A stretch of DNA of 64,000 nucleotides, taken from Armatimonadota bacterium (lineage in GTDB: Bacteria; Armatimonadota; Zipacnadia; Zipacnadales; JABUFB01). The notes below the pieces were generated by a model. That model saw only the letters and a program-made list of their open reading frames with translations. It was not told where the DNA came from and did not search any database. This document shows positions 8,390 to 20,241 of the stretch, in pieces. Where the stretch lies: contig JABUFB010000006.1 in NCBI GenBank assembly GCA_013314775.1, positions 248,001-312,000 on the forward strand. The letters run 5' to 3'. Each line of letters opens with the position of its first letter. The stretch's first letter is position 1. Position numbers and translations under genes: made by a program.

Positions 8390-8974
8390 ATGAAGTTCCG
8401 CGTGGGAGTACTATCCCTCCAGGGGGATTTCCGCGAGCACGTGGCCGCCATGTCCGAACTTGACTGCGACGCGGCCGCGGTGAAGACGGTGCAAGACGTG
8501 CTGGCCTGCGACGGCCTGATCATACCGGGCGGCGAGAGCACCACCATTGGCAAGCTGTGCGACCGCTTCGGCGTGGGCGACGCGATCCGCGAACTCCACG
8601 CCCAGGGCAAGCCGATCTGGGGCACCTGCGCCGGCGCAATCCTTCTGGCAAAGGAGATCGTCGGGAGCGACCAGTGGCGCCTGGGCCTGATGGACATCGA
8701 GGTCGCCCGGAACGCCTTCGGGCGGCAAGTGGACAGTTTCGAGACGGACCTGGAATGCGCGGAGATCCACGGCGGGCCGGTGCGCGCCGTCTTCATCCGC
8801 GCCCCGTATATCACCCGCGTGTTCGGGGATACGCGGGTCATGTCCACCTTCCGCGACCGCATCGTGATGGCGCGGCAGGGAACCCTGCTGGCCTCTGCCT
8901 TTCACCCGGAGTTGACTTCAGACCGACGGGTGCAGCAGTATTTTCTGGACATGGTGTCCCAGGCCCGCGGGTGA
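8390..8974 (+). CDS. pdxT: Pyridoxal 5'-phosphate synthase glutaminase subunit
   Basis: Class I glutamine amidotransferase (194 aa) that supplies ammonia to PdxS for direct PLP synthesis. Family motifs are present: VGVLSLQGDFREHV at the N-terminus, IIPGGESTTIGKL (about 47-59), the nucleophile GTCAGAI (about 81), and HPEL near the C-terminus for the catalytic His/Glu. Two in-frame ATGs exist, at 8378 and 8390. The second is preferred because AAGGAG lies 12 bases upstream of it but directly abuts the first, and the protein then opens like other PdxT. No pdxS is nearby. Confidence 0.92.
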   Translation: MKFRVGVLSLQGDFREHVAAMSELDCDAAAVKTVQDVLACDGLIIPGGESTTIGKLCDRFGVGDAIRELHAQGKPIWGTCAGAILLAKEIVGSDQWRLGLMDIEVARNAFGRQVDSFETDLECAEIHGGPVRAVFIRAPYITRVFGDTRVMSTFRDRIVMARQGTLLASAFHPELTSDRRVQQYFLDMVSQARG

Positions 8975-9148
8975 GGTTCTCGCCGGCCGGTGGGGGACCG
9001 GCATCCGAGTTCGCGCCGTTACGGACGCTTGGTGCCTGTACCCACTGACCGAGCTGGGCACAGGCACCCGTGTCGACCGCAAGCGGTCGCTGCGGGATGC
9101 CGGTCCCCGGCTCGAGCGTCCGTCGTCTCCCGAGGGAGGTCGTGACCC

Positions 9149-9895
9149 ATGAAGGGCATCATCATCGTCGGAGGGCTGGGCAGCCGTCTGCGACCCATGA
9201 CGCGGGTGACCAACAAGCACCTGCTCCCCGTCTGGCGATTCCCCATGGTCTACTACCCGCTGCACTCGCTCGTGGATGCGGGCGTGCGCGATATTCTCAT
9301 CGTCACCGGAGGCAACAGTCCCGGCGATTTCCTTGAGCTTCTGCACGACGGCAGCGACTTCGGCCTGCGACAGTTGTATTTCGCCTACCAGGCCCAGCCG
9401 CGCGGCATCGCCGACGCGCTGCGCTGCGCCGAGCATTTCGTGGGCGGTGATTCCTGCATTCTCATGCTGGGCGACAACATTCTCAACGGCAGTATTCGCC
9501 CCCACGTGGAGCGCTTCCAGGAGCAGGGCGCGGGCATGCGCATTCTGCTCAAGCAGGTACCCGACCCACAACGTTTCGGGGTCCCGGAACTGGACGCGCA
9601 GGGCAATATCGTGCGGGTGATCGAGAAACCCCAGAGCCCGCCCTCCCCGTATGCCGTCATCGGCGTCTACATGATGGACGCGCAGGTGTGGGAGATTCTC
9701 CCAACCCTCGAGCTGTCGGAACGCAACCAGTACGAGATCACCGACGTGCAGAATGAGTACCTGCGGCGGGGGCAGTTGCGGTACGATGTGATCGAATGCG
9801 ACTGGTCAGACGCAGGAACCCCCGAGAGCCTCTACCGGGCGACGCAGCTGGCCCACGATAGCGACTTTCAACCCCCTGCGGAGCTGGCGGAGTAG
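9149..9895 (+). CDS. Sugar-1-phosphate nucleotidyltransferase (RfbA-like)
   Basis: A 248-residue nucleotidyltransferase that would join a sugar 1-phosphate to an NTP, most like glucose-1-phosphate thymidylyltransferases. The nucleotide loop reads GGLGSRLRPMT (Ser in place of the usual Thr), followed by NKHLLPV with the conserved Lys. Also present are LMLGDNIL with the metal-binding Asp, and IEKP plus DVIECDWSDAGTPESL at the C-terminus. GAGGGAGG lies upstream of the ATG. It is the last gene before a bidirectional terminator. Substrate assignment is by resemblance only. Confidence 0.85.
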   Translation: MKGIIIVGGLGSRLRPMTRVTNKHLLPVWRFPMVYYPLHSLVDAGVRDILIVTGGNSPGDFLELLHDGSDFGLRQLYFAYQAQPRGIADALRCAEHFVGGDSCILMLGDNILNGSIRPHVERFQEQGAGMRILLKQVPDPQRFGVPELDAQGNIVRVIEKPQSPPSPYAVIGVYMMDAQVWEILPTLELSERNQYEITDVQNEYLRRGQLRYDVIECDWSDAGTPESLYRATQLAHDSDFQPPAELAE

Positions 9896-9984
9896 AAGGC
9901 CGATTGTGAGACGGGCCTCGTGACGCGCTTTTTCTTGAGCACGGCCTGTCGAAACGCTGCAGCCCACCGGCACACCTGGTATGA

Positions 9985-10026
9985 AAAGGGCCGCCTCCAA
10001 TTCCACCTGGAGGCGGCCCTTTGCTT
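9985..10026. terminator. Bidirectional intrinsic terminator
   Basis: A perfect 15-bp stem (AAAGGGCCGCCTCCA paired with TGGAGGCGGCCCTTT, 8-base loop). A/T runs on both sides let it serve the plus-strand nucleotidyltransferase and the convergent minus-strand nrdJ. Confidence 0.85.
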
Positions 10027-10047
10027 TGGCAGTATCTTCGCGCCGCG

Positions 10048-12300
10048 TCAATCACATTGCGAATATCCGCAGTCGTGGCACAGGATGCAGCCGGATTCGT
10101 GGTACAGCGGCCCGCCGCATTCCGGACATGCGCCGAGATGCCCGAAGCTGTCGCCATTGAAGTCGATGGAAAGCTGGCCGCCGTCTGGGCGGATGCACCG
10201 CTCGAGAGCCTTCCCGAAAGCATCCGCACACGACAGGATCTTCCCTCCTCCAGGCAGCCAGGCGGGCATGTGGCAACTGATCCCCTTCAGCTGCTGGACC
10301 ACGTGCTCGGGCTTGATCCCCGAGCGCAATGCCAGTGAGATGAGGCGAGCGACGGCCTCGGTCTGGCTCGCCGCGCAGCCGCCGGCCTTGCCCATGTTGC
10401 CGAAGACCTCGAAGGGCCCAGCCTCGTCTTCGTTGATGGTGATATACAGTTTCCCGCAGCCGGTAACCATTGCGCGGGTTGTACCGGTGATCAGGTCTGG
10501 ACGAGCGCGGGGTTCGGTGATGGGCGATGCAGCTGGTGCATGAGCCTTCTCGGTTGCCCCGGTGCTGAGCACCTGGTTCTCCCGGCACCCGTCGCGGTAG
10601 ATGGTGACCCCCTTGCAGCCCAGGTCGTAAGCCAGATTGTAGACCTCGGCCACCTGTTCGCGGGTGGCGTCGTGCGGGAAGTTCACGGTCTTGCTGACCG
10701 CATTATCCGTGTACAGCTGGAAGGCCGCCTGGATGCGCACGTGCCACTCCGGCGTCACATCGTGGGCGGTGACGAACACCTTGCGCACGTCTGGCGGCAC
10801 TGCAGCGATGTCCGCCAGCGAACCGCGCGCCGCAATCTCCCGCACCAGTTCCGGCGTGTAGAAGCCCCGATCCTTGGCCACTTGCTCGAACAGTGGACTC
10901 ACTTCCACCAGTTCGTCACCGTCGAGGACGCGCCGGGTGAAGGCCACGGCGAACAGAGGCTCGCAACCGCTGGAGCAACCGGCAATCATGCTGATGGTGC
11001 CGGTGGGCGCAATGGTTGTTGTGGTGGCGTTGCGCTGCTTGCGGGGACTGCCGCTGTTGAAAACGCTCTGGTCCCAGTTGGGGAAGACCCCGCGCTCTTC
11101 GGCCAATTGCTCGGATGCCGCCCGGGCTTCGTCGCGTACGAACTTCATCACCGACTGGGCCACATCCACAGCTTTCTCGGTGTTGTACGGCACACCCATC
11201 TGGATGAGCAAGTCGGCGAAGCCCATGATGCCCAGGCCGATCTTGCGGTTCGCCCGGGTCCGCTCCGCGATGAGTTCCAGCGGGAAGCTGTTCATGTCGA
11301 TGACATTGTCCAGGAACCGCACGGCGGTGTGCACCGCAGAACGGAGCCGTTCCCAGTCAATCTCCGCGGACAGCACCGGCCCCTTCGTCATCAGGCCAAG
11401 ATTGATGGAACCGAGATTGCAGGACTCATACGGCAGGAGGGGCTGCTCGCCGCAGGGGTTGGTGCTCTCAATCTCGCCCACGGCAGGGGTGGGGTTCGCT
11501 GCGTTCATCCGGTCCAGGAAGATGATCCCCGGCTCGCCGGTTTCCCAGGCGCAGTCCACGATGAGATCGAAGATCTCCCGGGCACGCACACTCTCCACTG
11601 CCTCGCCGTTGCGAGGGTTGATGAGTTCGTACGTTCCGTCGATTCGGACCTTGCGCATGAACTCTTCGGTCAGGCCCACGGAGATGTTGAAATTCGTGAG
11701 CTTGGTCAGGTCGTTCTTGACCTGGATGAACTCGCGGATGTCCGGGTGATCCACGCGGAGCACGGCCATGTTCGCACCGCGCCGGGTGCCGCCCTGTTTG
11801 ATGGCCTCCGTGGCGGCATCGAAGACCTGCATGAAGGACAGCGGACCACTGGAGACGCCCTTGGTAGAACTGACGATGTCATCCTTCGGCCGCAGGCGGG
11901 AGAAGGAGAAGCCGGTGCCGCCGCCGCTCTTGTGGATGAGCGCGGTGTTCTTCACGGTCTCGAAGATGCTCTCCATGGAATCTTCCACGGGGAGCACGAA
12001 GCAGGCGGAGAGCTGCTGGAACTCGCGCCCGGCATTCATGAGTGTGGGGCTGTTGGGCATGAACTCCCGGCGCAGCATGATCCCGAGGAACTCTGCGGCG
12101 CGTTCATCCACTTCCGCCGGGCTGGCGCCATAGTGGGCGTCGGCCTGCGCGATGTTCCCGGCGACGCGGCGGAACATGTCCATCGGAGTCTCCACGGCCT
12201 TCCCGTGCTCATCGCGCTTGAGATAGCGGCGCTCGAGAACCGTGATGGCGTTCTCCGACAATTCGATACGTGTTCCGTCGGTGTCCGAGACCATCGCCAA
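10048..12300 (-). CDS. nrdJ: Adenosylcobalamin-dependent (class II) ribonucleoside-diphosphate reductase
   Basis: Reduces ribonucleotides to deoxyribonucleotides using a B12-generated radical. The protein has 750 residues. Motifs are FMPNSPTLMNAG (about 82-93), the SACFVLPVEDS cysteine segment, GGGTGFSFSRLRP (about 126-138) and the active-site loop NPCGEQPLLPYESCNLGSIN. The C-terminal tail has cysteine pairs (CPECG...CHDCGYSQC) for thiol exchange or zinc. No NrdB-like radical subunit is nearby, consistent with class II. AGGGAGG precedes the ATG. Confidence 0.95.
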   Translation of the reverse strand: MAMVSDTDGTRIELSENAITVLERRYLKRDEHGKAVETPMDMFRRVAGNIAQADAHYGASPAEVDERAAEFLGIMLRREFMPNSPTLMNAGREFQQLSACFVLPVEDSMESIFETVKNTALIHKSGGGTGFSFSRLRPKDDIVSSTKGVSSGPLSFMQVFDAATEAIKQGGTRRGANMAVLRVDHPDIREFIQVKNDLTKLTNFNISVGLTEEFMRKVRIDGTYELINPRNGEAVESVRAREIFDLIVDCAWETGEPGIIFLDRMNAANPTPAVGEIESTNPCGEQPLLPYESCNLGSINLGLMTKGPVLSAEIDWERLRSAVHTAVRFLDNVIDMNSFPLELIAERTRANRKIGLGIMGFADLLIQMGVPYNTEKAVDVAQSVMKFVRDEARAASEQLAEERGVFPNWDQSVFNSGSPRKQRNATTTTIAPTGTISMIAGCSSGCEPLFAVAFTRRVLDGDELVEVSPLFEQVAKDRGFYTPELVREIAARGSLADIAAVPPDVRKVFVTAHDVTPEWHVRIQAAFQLYTDNAVSKTVNFPHDATREQVAEVYNLAYDLGCKGVTIYRDGCRENQVLSTGATEKAHAPAASPITEPRARPDLITGTTRAMVTGCGKLYITINEDEAGPFEVFGNMGKAGGCAASQTEAVARLISLALRSGIKPEHVVQQLKGISCHMPAWLPGGGKILSCADAFGKALERCIRPDGGQLSIDFNGDSFGHLGACPECGGPLYHESGCILCHDCGYSQCD

Positions 12301-12395
12301 CCTCCCTGAGTGGACCAGCCGATGAGCCGAGGAAAGAGGGATGAGTCCGCTCGCCGGGGTGATTCCTGGGTCCCTGCGGGGTGTGCCGGGACTGC

Positions 12396-12425
12396 AGAGC
12401 GCCAGCCTGTCAGGGCTGACGCTCT
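12396..12425 (-). promoter_or_regulatory. Strong hairpin in the nrdJ leader
   Basis: On the minus strand AGAGCGUCAGCC pairs with GGCUGGCGCUCU (12 pairs including one G-U) around a CUGACA loop. It lies inside the roughly 155-base leader between the nrdJ promoter and start codon and lacks a U-tract, so it is not a plain terminator. A regulatory role is inferred only. Confidence 0.45.
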
Positions 12426-12461
12426 GTGTAGCTTTGGCGGGCCCATCCTGTACAGGGCTTT

Positions 12462-12490
12462 ACTATAAACCCCGGCAAAGGCACCGTCAA
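12462..12490 (-). promoter_or_regulatory. Sigma-70-type promoter of nrdJ
   Basis: Minus-strand TTGACG and TATAGT with a 17-base spacer, placed in the gap between gyrA and nrdJ. Transcription would begin near 12455. The rest of the 338-base gap shows no gene. Confidence 0.7.
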
Positions 12491-12638
12491 CCGACTTCTG
12501 GCGGCTTTTGTGTGAGATTATTGAGCTCCAAAGACGCAATTGAATGGTTTTCGCCTAAGTCTATGCAGAGCTCTAACTGTTCTCAGGCAATCCTCATTTG
12601 CACATTTGGCGCCCGAATCCCGGAATGGGTTTCGCGGC

Positions 12639-15137
12639 TCAGCTTCCCGCAATGTCTGCCGGGCTTTCGGCCGCGTAGCGCACCACCTTGGCGACCGCGC
12701 TGACCACGGCGCCTTCGGTGGGAGAGACCACTTTCACGCCCTGGGCATTGCGCCCCGTCTGGCGGATTTCCTCTACCGGCACCCGGATCAGCACCCCTGC
12801 CGAAGTGATGCACATGACCTCGTCGTCCGGCTCCACCACCTGCACTCCAACGACCGGGCCCGTCTTCTCCGTGACGTTCAGAGTGATAACCCCCTGAGTT
12901 GCGCGGCCCTTGGCGGGGTACTCAGACAGGGGGGTGCGCTTGCCAAGGCCTTTTTCGCTGACCACGAGAAGGTCGCGCGGGTCGTCCTTGTCCACAACGG
13001 CGGTGGCCACGATGGCATCCCCTGGACGCAGCGTGATGGCATTGACCCCGGCTGCATTGCGGCCCATGGGGCGCACGTGGCGCTCGTCGAACCGCACGCA
13101 CTTGCCGTCGCGGGTGGAGATCATAATGTCCTTGTTGCCGTCAGACCACATGACCCAGTTGAGCCGATCTTCATCGCGCAAGTTGATGGCGATGAGACCC
13201 CGCGCGCGCAGATTCGTGTCATATTCCGCGAGCGCGGTCTTCTTCACGAGCCCGCCGGCGGTGACCATCACGAGGTACCCACCGATGTCGAAACTCTCGA
13301 TGGGGATCATCGCGGTGATGACTTCGCTCTGCTCGATGGGCACGAGATTGATGATCGGCGTGCCCCGCGAGGTGCGGCTCGCCATGGGCACCTGGTAAGC
13401 CTTGAGCTGGTGCACCGTGCCCCGATCCGTGAAACAGAGCATGGTGTGGTGGGTGGTGGCCACGAACAGGTCGCGGACCGTGTCCTCCTCCTTCTTGTTG
13501 AGCGCCACGATCCCCTTGCCACCGCGCTTCTGCAGGCGATATGTGTCTACCGGAAGCCTCTTGATATACCCGTCGCGCGTGATGGTGATCGTCATGTCCT
13601 CCTGCGCGATCAGGTCCTCCATGCTGATGTCTTCGGCCTCGCCGGGGATAATTCGCGTGCGGCGGTCGTCGCCGAACTCGCGCTTCACCCGCCGCAGCTC
13701 GTCCTTGATGACCTCCGACTTCTTCTCCTCAGAGCCCAGGATCTCGTTGTACCGGGTGATGGCCTCCTGAAGCTCCGACATCTCCTTCTCGAGTTCAATG
13801 CGGCTCAGCCGCGTGAGCTGGCCCAGCTGCATGGCGAGAATGCTCTCTGCCTGGCGTTCGGAGAACCCGAACTCCTGCATGAGATTGTGCCGGGCGGCGG
13901 TGCGGTTGTCGCTGGCGCGGACAATGGCGATGATCTGATCAAGGACATCCAGAGCTTTCAGAAGGCCCTCGACAATGTGCGCCCTGTCCTCGGCCTCCTT
14001 GAGCAGGAACCGGGTGCGTCGCGTGACCACTTCGCGCCGGTGCGCCAGGAAGAGCTTGATGCAGTCCTTGATGCTCAGCAGACGCGGCACGACGGCCTGG
14101 CTGCCTGCAACCGGCACCAGCGCCATCATGTTCACGGCGAAGTTCGTCCGCAACTGTGAGCGCTTATACAGGTTGTTCAGCACCACATTGGGGTTGGCGT
14201 CGCGCTTGAGTTCGATCACGATCCGCATACCCTTGCGGTCGCTCTCGTCGCGCAAGTCTGAGATCCCCTGGACCTTATTCTCTTCCGCGAGCGCCGCGAT
14301 CTGCATGAGCAGTGCGGCCTTCGACACCTGGTAGGGCAGTTCGGTGACGATGATCGCCGTGCGGTTGCGGTCCAGCGGCTCGATGACCGCGCGGGCCTGC
14401 ATGACTACCGAGCCCCGCCCGGTCTCATAGTAGCTGCGGATGCCCTTGGTGCCGAGGATGAAACCCCTCGACGGGAAATCCGGCCCCGGCATGAGCTTCA
14501 TCAGATCATGGGTGCTAAGGTCCGGATTGTCCAGCACGGCGATGCACGCATCCACGGCTTCCGACACATTATGGGGCGCCATATTCGTGGCATACGCCGG
14601 GACAATCCCCTGCGAACCATTGCACAACAGGTTCGGGAACATCGACGGCAGAACCACGGGTTCCTGGTTCCGCTCGTCATAGGTGGGCTGGAAGTCCACG
14701 GTGTCCTTGTCGAGGTCTTCCAGCATGTTCATGGCGACGCCGGAAAGGCGCGCTTCAGTATAACGCGGCGCTCCGGCGGGGTCGCCATCCACCGACCCGA
14801 AATTGCCCATGGGGTCAATCTGAGGATAGCGTTGACTGAAGTCCTGGGCCATGCGCACGAGGGTGTCGTAGATCGACGCGTCGCCATGCGGGTGGTAGGT
14901 CTTCATCGTTTCCCCGACGATAGCGGCGCACTTGGAGTGTGGCCTGTCGGGGGTGAGGTTCTCGTCGCGCATGGCGACGAGAATTCTGCGCTGTGAGGGC
15001 TTGAGACCATCGCGCACGTCCGGCAGCCCACGGGCCATGATGGTGCTCATGGCGAACTGCATGTAGGACTGGGACATTTCCTGTTGCAGCGAAATGGGCT
15101 CAATCTGACCGATCTGATCGTTCTCGTTGTCAGGCAT
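12639..15137 (-). CDS. gyrA: DNA gyrase subunit A
   Basis: DNA-cleaving subunit of gyrase (832 aa). The N-terminus has the expected [19 protein letters not shown] segment and [25 protein letters not shown], which ends just before the catalytic region; the tyrosine lies in APRYTEAR (Arg-Tyr-Thr). The C-terminal half contains repeated beta-pinwheel blades such as [10 protein letters not shown] and the GyrA-box-like QKRGGKGIV. Length is normal. gyrB lies upstream on the same strand, separated by about 250 bases that hold a decayed hairpin repeat. Confidence 0.97.
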   Translation of the reverse strand: MPDNENDQIGQIEPISLQQEMSQSYMQFAMSTIMARGLPDVRDGLKPSQRRILVAMRDENLTPDRPHSKCAAIVGETMKTYHPHGDASIYDTLVRMAQDFSQRYPQIDPMGNFGSVDGDPAGAPRYTEARLSGVAMNMLEDLDKDTVDFQPTYDERNQEPVVLPSMFPNLLCNGSQGIVPAYATNMAPHNVSEAVDACIAVLDNPDLSTHDLMKLMPGPDFPSRGFILGTKGIRSYYETGRGSVVMQARAVIEPLDRNRTAIIVTELPYQVSKAALLMQIAALAEENKVQGISDLRDESDRKGMRIVIELKRDANPNVVLNNLYKRSQLRTNFAVNMMALVPVAGSQAVVPRLLSIKDCIKLFLAHRREVVTRRTRFLLKEAEDRAHIVEGLLKALDVLDQIIAIVRASDNRTAARHNLMQEFGFSERQAESILAMQLGQLTRLSRIELEKEMSELQEAITRYNEILGSEEKKSEVIKDELRRVKREFGDDRRTRIIPGEAEDISMEDLIAQEDMTITITRDGYIKRLPVDTYRLQKRGGKGIVALNKKEEDTVRDLFVATTHHTMLCFTDRGTVHQLKAYQVPMASRTSRGTPIINLVPIEQSEVITAMIPIESFDIGGYLVMVTAGGLVKKTALAEYDTNLRARGLIAINLRDEDRLNWVMWSDGNKDIMISTRDGKCVRFDERHVRPMGRNAAGVNAITLRPGDAIVATAVVDKDDPRDLLVVSEKGLGKRTPLSEYPAKGRATQGVITLNVTEKTGPVVGVQVVEPDDEVMCITSAGVLIRVPVEEIRQTGRNAQGVKVVSPTEGAVVSAVAKVVRYAAESPADIAGS

Positions 15138-15389
15138 CTATGTTCTCCTGCGAATGACGGCGGTTACGGGGTGTCTCTGTCGCGCCGTTGGCGCTCTTGG
15201 CTCTCTTGGCGATCCTCTCTGTAGAGGGGTTTACGCCCTTGGAACCGACGCGCCTTTCTCGCCCCCGATCCCCGAAGAGGCGTCCGACTGGACGACGCTG
15301 AGCGCCGGAATACGCGGCCGGTGCCAAGCCTCCGAAGGGGCGGCAGAACTCCTCTCCCGCCGATCAGAAACCAAGACCCGTAGCACCCC
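15138..15389. other. Gap between gyrA and gyrB
   Basis: No gene is seen. Near 15331-15352 the sequence CTCCGAAGGGGCGGCAGAA resembles the third hairpin of the dispersed repeat family found at 20919 and 61284, so this may be a decayed copy. Confidence 0.4.
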
Positions 15390-17597
<2,208 letters not shown>

Positions 17598-17670
17598 TCA
17601 CGACGGCTCCCTTCACGCCTCTCCAAGCGATGATTATTGCTGTATTCAGGCGGGTTTTCCGCCGACCAAC

Positions 17671-17699
17671 AGGATACCAGAATCGGCCTGAATCGTCAA
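17671..17699 (-). promoter_or_regulatory. Possible promoter for gyrB
   Basis: Minus-strand TTGACG and TATCCT with a 17-base spacer in the divergent gyrB-mutY gap. It would give a leader of about 310 bases. The remainder of the 390-base gap shows no gene. Confidence 0.4.
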
Positions 17700-17741
17700 G
17701 GAGTCCGGGCCCTCTGGACGGGATTTCCCGAGAAAGCTAAA

Positions 17742-18905
17742 ATGCCCGAAATGCCCCGGAAAACGGCTTCTACGCGAAAATTGGCCGCACCCGCCCCTGC
17801 CCTGCCGGCGACCTGTGAAGCCCGTACGGACTCCCTTCGTGAAGCGCTGCTAGAATGGTTCAAAACACACCGTCGAGAGATGCCGTGGCGGGGCTCTCAC
17901 GACCCCTACGCGATCTGGGTTTCGGAGATCATGCTGCAGCAGACCCAGGTGGCGACGGTCACCCCTTATTACCTGCGATTCATGGAGCGCTTCCCAACGG
18001 TCGAGGCGCTCGCACAGGCGCCGGAGCAGGACGTGCTCGCGCATTGGGCAGGCTTGGGTTACTACTCCCGGGCGCGGAACCTCCAGGCTGCCGCGCGCAG
18101 AATTGTCGCTGAGCATGGAAGCCAGTTCCCGCGGGACTTCGCAGTGGTGAGGTCATTGCCCGGCATCGGCGATTACACCGCCGGGGCGATCTTGAGCATC
18201 GCCTTCGGCGAACCCGTCCCCGCAGTCGACGGCAATGTGGAGCGTGTCTTGTGCCGGGCGCTGGTGATTGAGGGCGACCCGAAGAAGAGGCCGGCGCGAG
18301 ACCAGATACGCGCAGCGGCGGCAGCCATGGCTCGATGCGCATGCCCGGGTGACCTCAACCAGGCGCTCATGGAACTCGGCGCCACGGTCTGTAGCCCGAG
18401 AAACCCCGGCTGCGACGGCTGTCCCTGGGAGACGCTTTGCGCTGCAAGGGCATCCGGCCGGCAGGAAGAGCTGCCCCAGATGCCCCCACGCGCAGCGATG
18501 GTGAAATGCGCCAACGCGGCCGCCATCATCCAGCAGAATGGCCGAGTGCTCATGGCACAGCGGCCCGTGGGCGTTGTCTGGGCGGGCCTGTGGGAGTTTC
18601 CACAGGTCGAGGACGTCGGGCAGGACGGCGCCGAGGCGCTGGCCCGGCATGTGCACGAGAGGCTGGGGCTTGAGGTGACGGTCCGCGAACCCGTATTCAG
18701 GGTTCGGCACGGCGTGATGAACAGGGCGATTGTGCTGTCCGTGTATGAGTGCGGGATCGTGTCGGGTGAATTACGCCCGGTCGGTTATTCCGACGCGCGC
18801 TGGGTGAAGTTGGACGACATTGGGGAGTACCCGGCGAGTTCGCCCCATAAGAAGATCGCGGTGAGGCTCATGGATCGGAAGGGGAGGCTGGACTTCTCGC
18901 CTTGA
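17742..18905 (+). CDS. mutY: A/G-specific adenine DNA glycosylase
   Basis: Removes adenine mispaired with 8-oxoguanine. About 387 residues. It has MPWRGSHDPYAIWVSEIMLQ at the N-terminal glycosylase core, the helix-hairpin-helix LPGIGDYTAGAIL, the catalytic Asp in VPAVDGNVERVL, and the [4Fe-4S] loop C-X6-C-X2-C-X5-C (CSPRNPGCDGCPWETLC). The C-terminal domain (about 265-387) is NUDIX-like and reads the oxoguanine strand. Two close ATGs (17742, 17751) lack a strong ribosome site, so the exact start is uncertain. Confidence 0.94.
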   Translation: MPEMPRKTASTRKLAAPAPALPATCEARTDSLREALLEWFKTHRREMPWRGSHDPYAIWVSEIMLQQTQVATVTPYYLRFMERFPTVEALAQAPEQDVLAHWAGLGYYSRARNLQAAARRIVAEHGSQFPRDFAVVRSLPGIGDYTAGAILSIAFGEPVPAVDGNVERVLCRALVIEGDPKKRPARDQIRAAAAAMARCACPGDLNQALMELGATVCSPRNPGCDGCPWETLCAARASGRQEELPQMPPRAAMVKCANAAAIIQQNGRVLMAQRPVGVVWAGLWEFPQVEDVGQDGAEALARHVHERLGLEVTVREPVFRVRHGVMNRAIVLSVYECGIVSGELRPVGYSDARWVKLDDIGEYPASSPHKKIAVRLMDRKGRLDFSP

Positions 18906-18962
18906 GGCGCAGCGCTGACCGGGACGGTCGGCCGACGCGGTCTGTGCCTTGGTCGCGTGGAC

Positions 18963-19018
18963 GCCCCGGGTTGAAACCCGTGGCTAGAGGCCTGCGGCCG
19001 GGCGTCCTGCCGGACGCG
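18963..19018. repeat. Dispersed three-hairpin repeat, family 1
   Basis: Begins GCCCCGGGTTGAAACCCG and continues with a GGCC-containing second hairpin and a GCGTCCTGCCGGACGC third hairpin. The same order of three hairpins recurs at 27861, 29788 and 29922 and in the 79-bp array at 20242. Flanking it are short palindromes (GACCGGGACGGTCGG at 18917 and near 19059; GTCGAGCGTCCCGCTCGAC at 19022). No gene is present between 18906 and 19099. Confidence 0.7.
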
Positions 19019-19099
19019 TAGGTCGAGCGTCCCGCTCGACTCCAATAAATCCACCGACCAGGACGGTCGGCCGACGCGGGACAGCTCCCCGGTCTCCCC

Positions 19100-20074
19100 T
19101 TACTCCAAAGGATCCATCACCCGCGCCTTCATGAACTTCTGCACCGCTACATCGGCGTATGGCGACCGCCGCAGGATCACCGCCCGGTTGATCTTGTCCC
19201 CGACCCTGATGGCGTCCACCACTTCCATGCCCTCGATGCAATGCCCGAAGACCGTGTGTATTCCGTCCAGGTGTCGGCAGGGCACATGACAGATGAAGAA
19301 CTGGCTGCCGCCCGTATTCGGTTCCGATGTCTTGGCCATGGACAGACTTCCCCGGAAGTGGCGCAGGCCCCGGTCAGCCTCATCCGGGATGGTATATCCG
19401 GGGCCGCCGCAGCCATTGCCCAGCGGGTCGCCGCCCTGGATCATGAAATCCGCAATGACCCGGTGGAAGGTGAGGCCGTCGTAATACCCGTGGCTCACGA
19501 GGTCCAGGAAATTGCCCACCGCAACCGGGGTCTTCTGGTCGAACAGGTCCAGGTAGATCTTTCCGCGGTCGGTGTCGAGCCGCACCACGGAACCGGTTGC
19601 CCGGTCGATGATGCGCTGCTCCGCCTCGGCGAGAAGCCGGATGACTACCCGCCGCGTTCCAATCTGCCACGTGACCGATTCGGCGCTGTCCTCGACTGCC
19701 TGCACCTCACGGCCCGCGAGCGCCAGCAGTTCTCGCGCCGGCGCCTGGAGCCTGTCTCCGATGTACGCAGGCGCGACAGGCAGCTCGGTCTTCCGGCTCT
19801 GGCCGTCAGGCGCGCGGAACTCCACCGCGGTCTCGCCGATGGTGAGCGTCATTGCTCCCGCCGCGTCGGTGAGGGTGATAGCGTCACTGGCCACATCCCA
19901 CGTGACCGCGAAGCCCAATGGCTTGAACAGGTCGCCCACGGGCGCCAGCACACAGCTTTCGGCCCGGAAGCCCGTGAGTTCCAGGGGGGCATCCTGCGCG
20001 GCGGCCATGACCGGCGCCAGCGCGATGAGAATAATCGCCAGAATACCGCGTTTCACTGCCCGCTTCCCTCTCAA
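19100..20074 (-). CDS. Secreted cyclophilin-type peptidyl-prolyl isomerase with N-terminal copper-amine-oxidase-type domain
   Basis: A 324-residue exported protein. Residues 1-26 form a signal peptide (KRGILAIILIALAPVMAAAQ). Residues 30-140 resemble the copper-amine-oxidase N-terminal domain common in envelope proteins (LFKPLGFAVTWDVASDAITL). From about 165 a cyclophilin domain follows, with the signature segments FHRVIADFMIQGGDPLGNG and SQFFICHV. Such enzymes catalyse prolyl cis-trans isomerisation during folding outside the cytoplasm. The fusion is unusual. A truncated gene remnant lies just upstream. Confidence 0.88.
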   Translation of the reverse strand: MRGKRAVKRGILAIILIALAPVMAAAQDAPLELTGFRAESCVLAPVGDLFKPLGFAVTWDVASDAITLTDAAGAMTLTIGETAVEFRAPDGQSRKTELPVAPAYIGDRLQAPARELLALAGREVQAVEDSAESVTWQIGTRRVVIRLLAEAEQRIIDRATGSVVRLDTDRGKIYLDLFDQKTPVAVGNFLDLVSHGYYDGLTFHRVIADFMIQGGDPLGNGCGGPGYTIPDEADRGLRHFRGSLSMAKTSEPNTGGSQFFICHVPCRHLDGIHTVFGHCIEGMEVVDAIRVGDKINRAVILRRSPYADVAVQKFMKARVMDPLE

Positions 20075-20081
20075 CTCAGAA

Positions 20082-20240
20082 TCACTGCCCCGCGCTCTCG
20101 GGGATTAGCAGAATATAGCCCAGATTGGCCCGGCGTTCCAGCGTGGACAGCCGCAAGCGATGAACCCCCGCGGATAGCCTCAGCGAGATGGGCTGCCCGG
20201 TTTCATCCAGGAAGGATAACACTTTCCACTCCGCGGGAGT
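20082..20240 (-). pseudogene. C-terminal remnant of a carbohydrate-binding or beta-sandwich protein
   Basis: On the minus strand 52 codons read like the end of a beta-sandwich domain: SFLDETGQPISLRLSAGVHR followed by LRLSTLERRANLGYILLIPE and a stop. The pattern (strand, 'LSAGVHRLRLSTLER', strand) is typical of C-terminal carbohydrate-binding modules. Upstream the frame runs straight into the 79-bp tandem repeat, whose translation is repetitive and not protein-like, so the 5' part of the gene is missing. Family assignment is tentative; the remnant status follows from the abrupt junction at 20241. Confidence 0.5.
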
Positions 20241-20241
20241 T

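Noticed and set aside
10540-12309. Long plus-strand open frame opposite nrdJ
   Set aside because: It mirrors the reductase gene, has no family resemblance and is His/Gly/Val-rich as antisense frames of GC-rich genes are.
12340-12440. Cobalamin riboswitch upstream of nrdJ
   Set aside because: A CCCAGGAAUCACC stretch only loosely resembles the B12 box and the other conserved core segments are not recognisable; kept only as a structured leader.
12540-14159. 539-codon plus-strand open frame opposite gyrA
   Set aside because: GyrA on the minus strand is unmistakable; the opposite frame is a compositional shadow.
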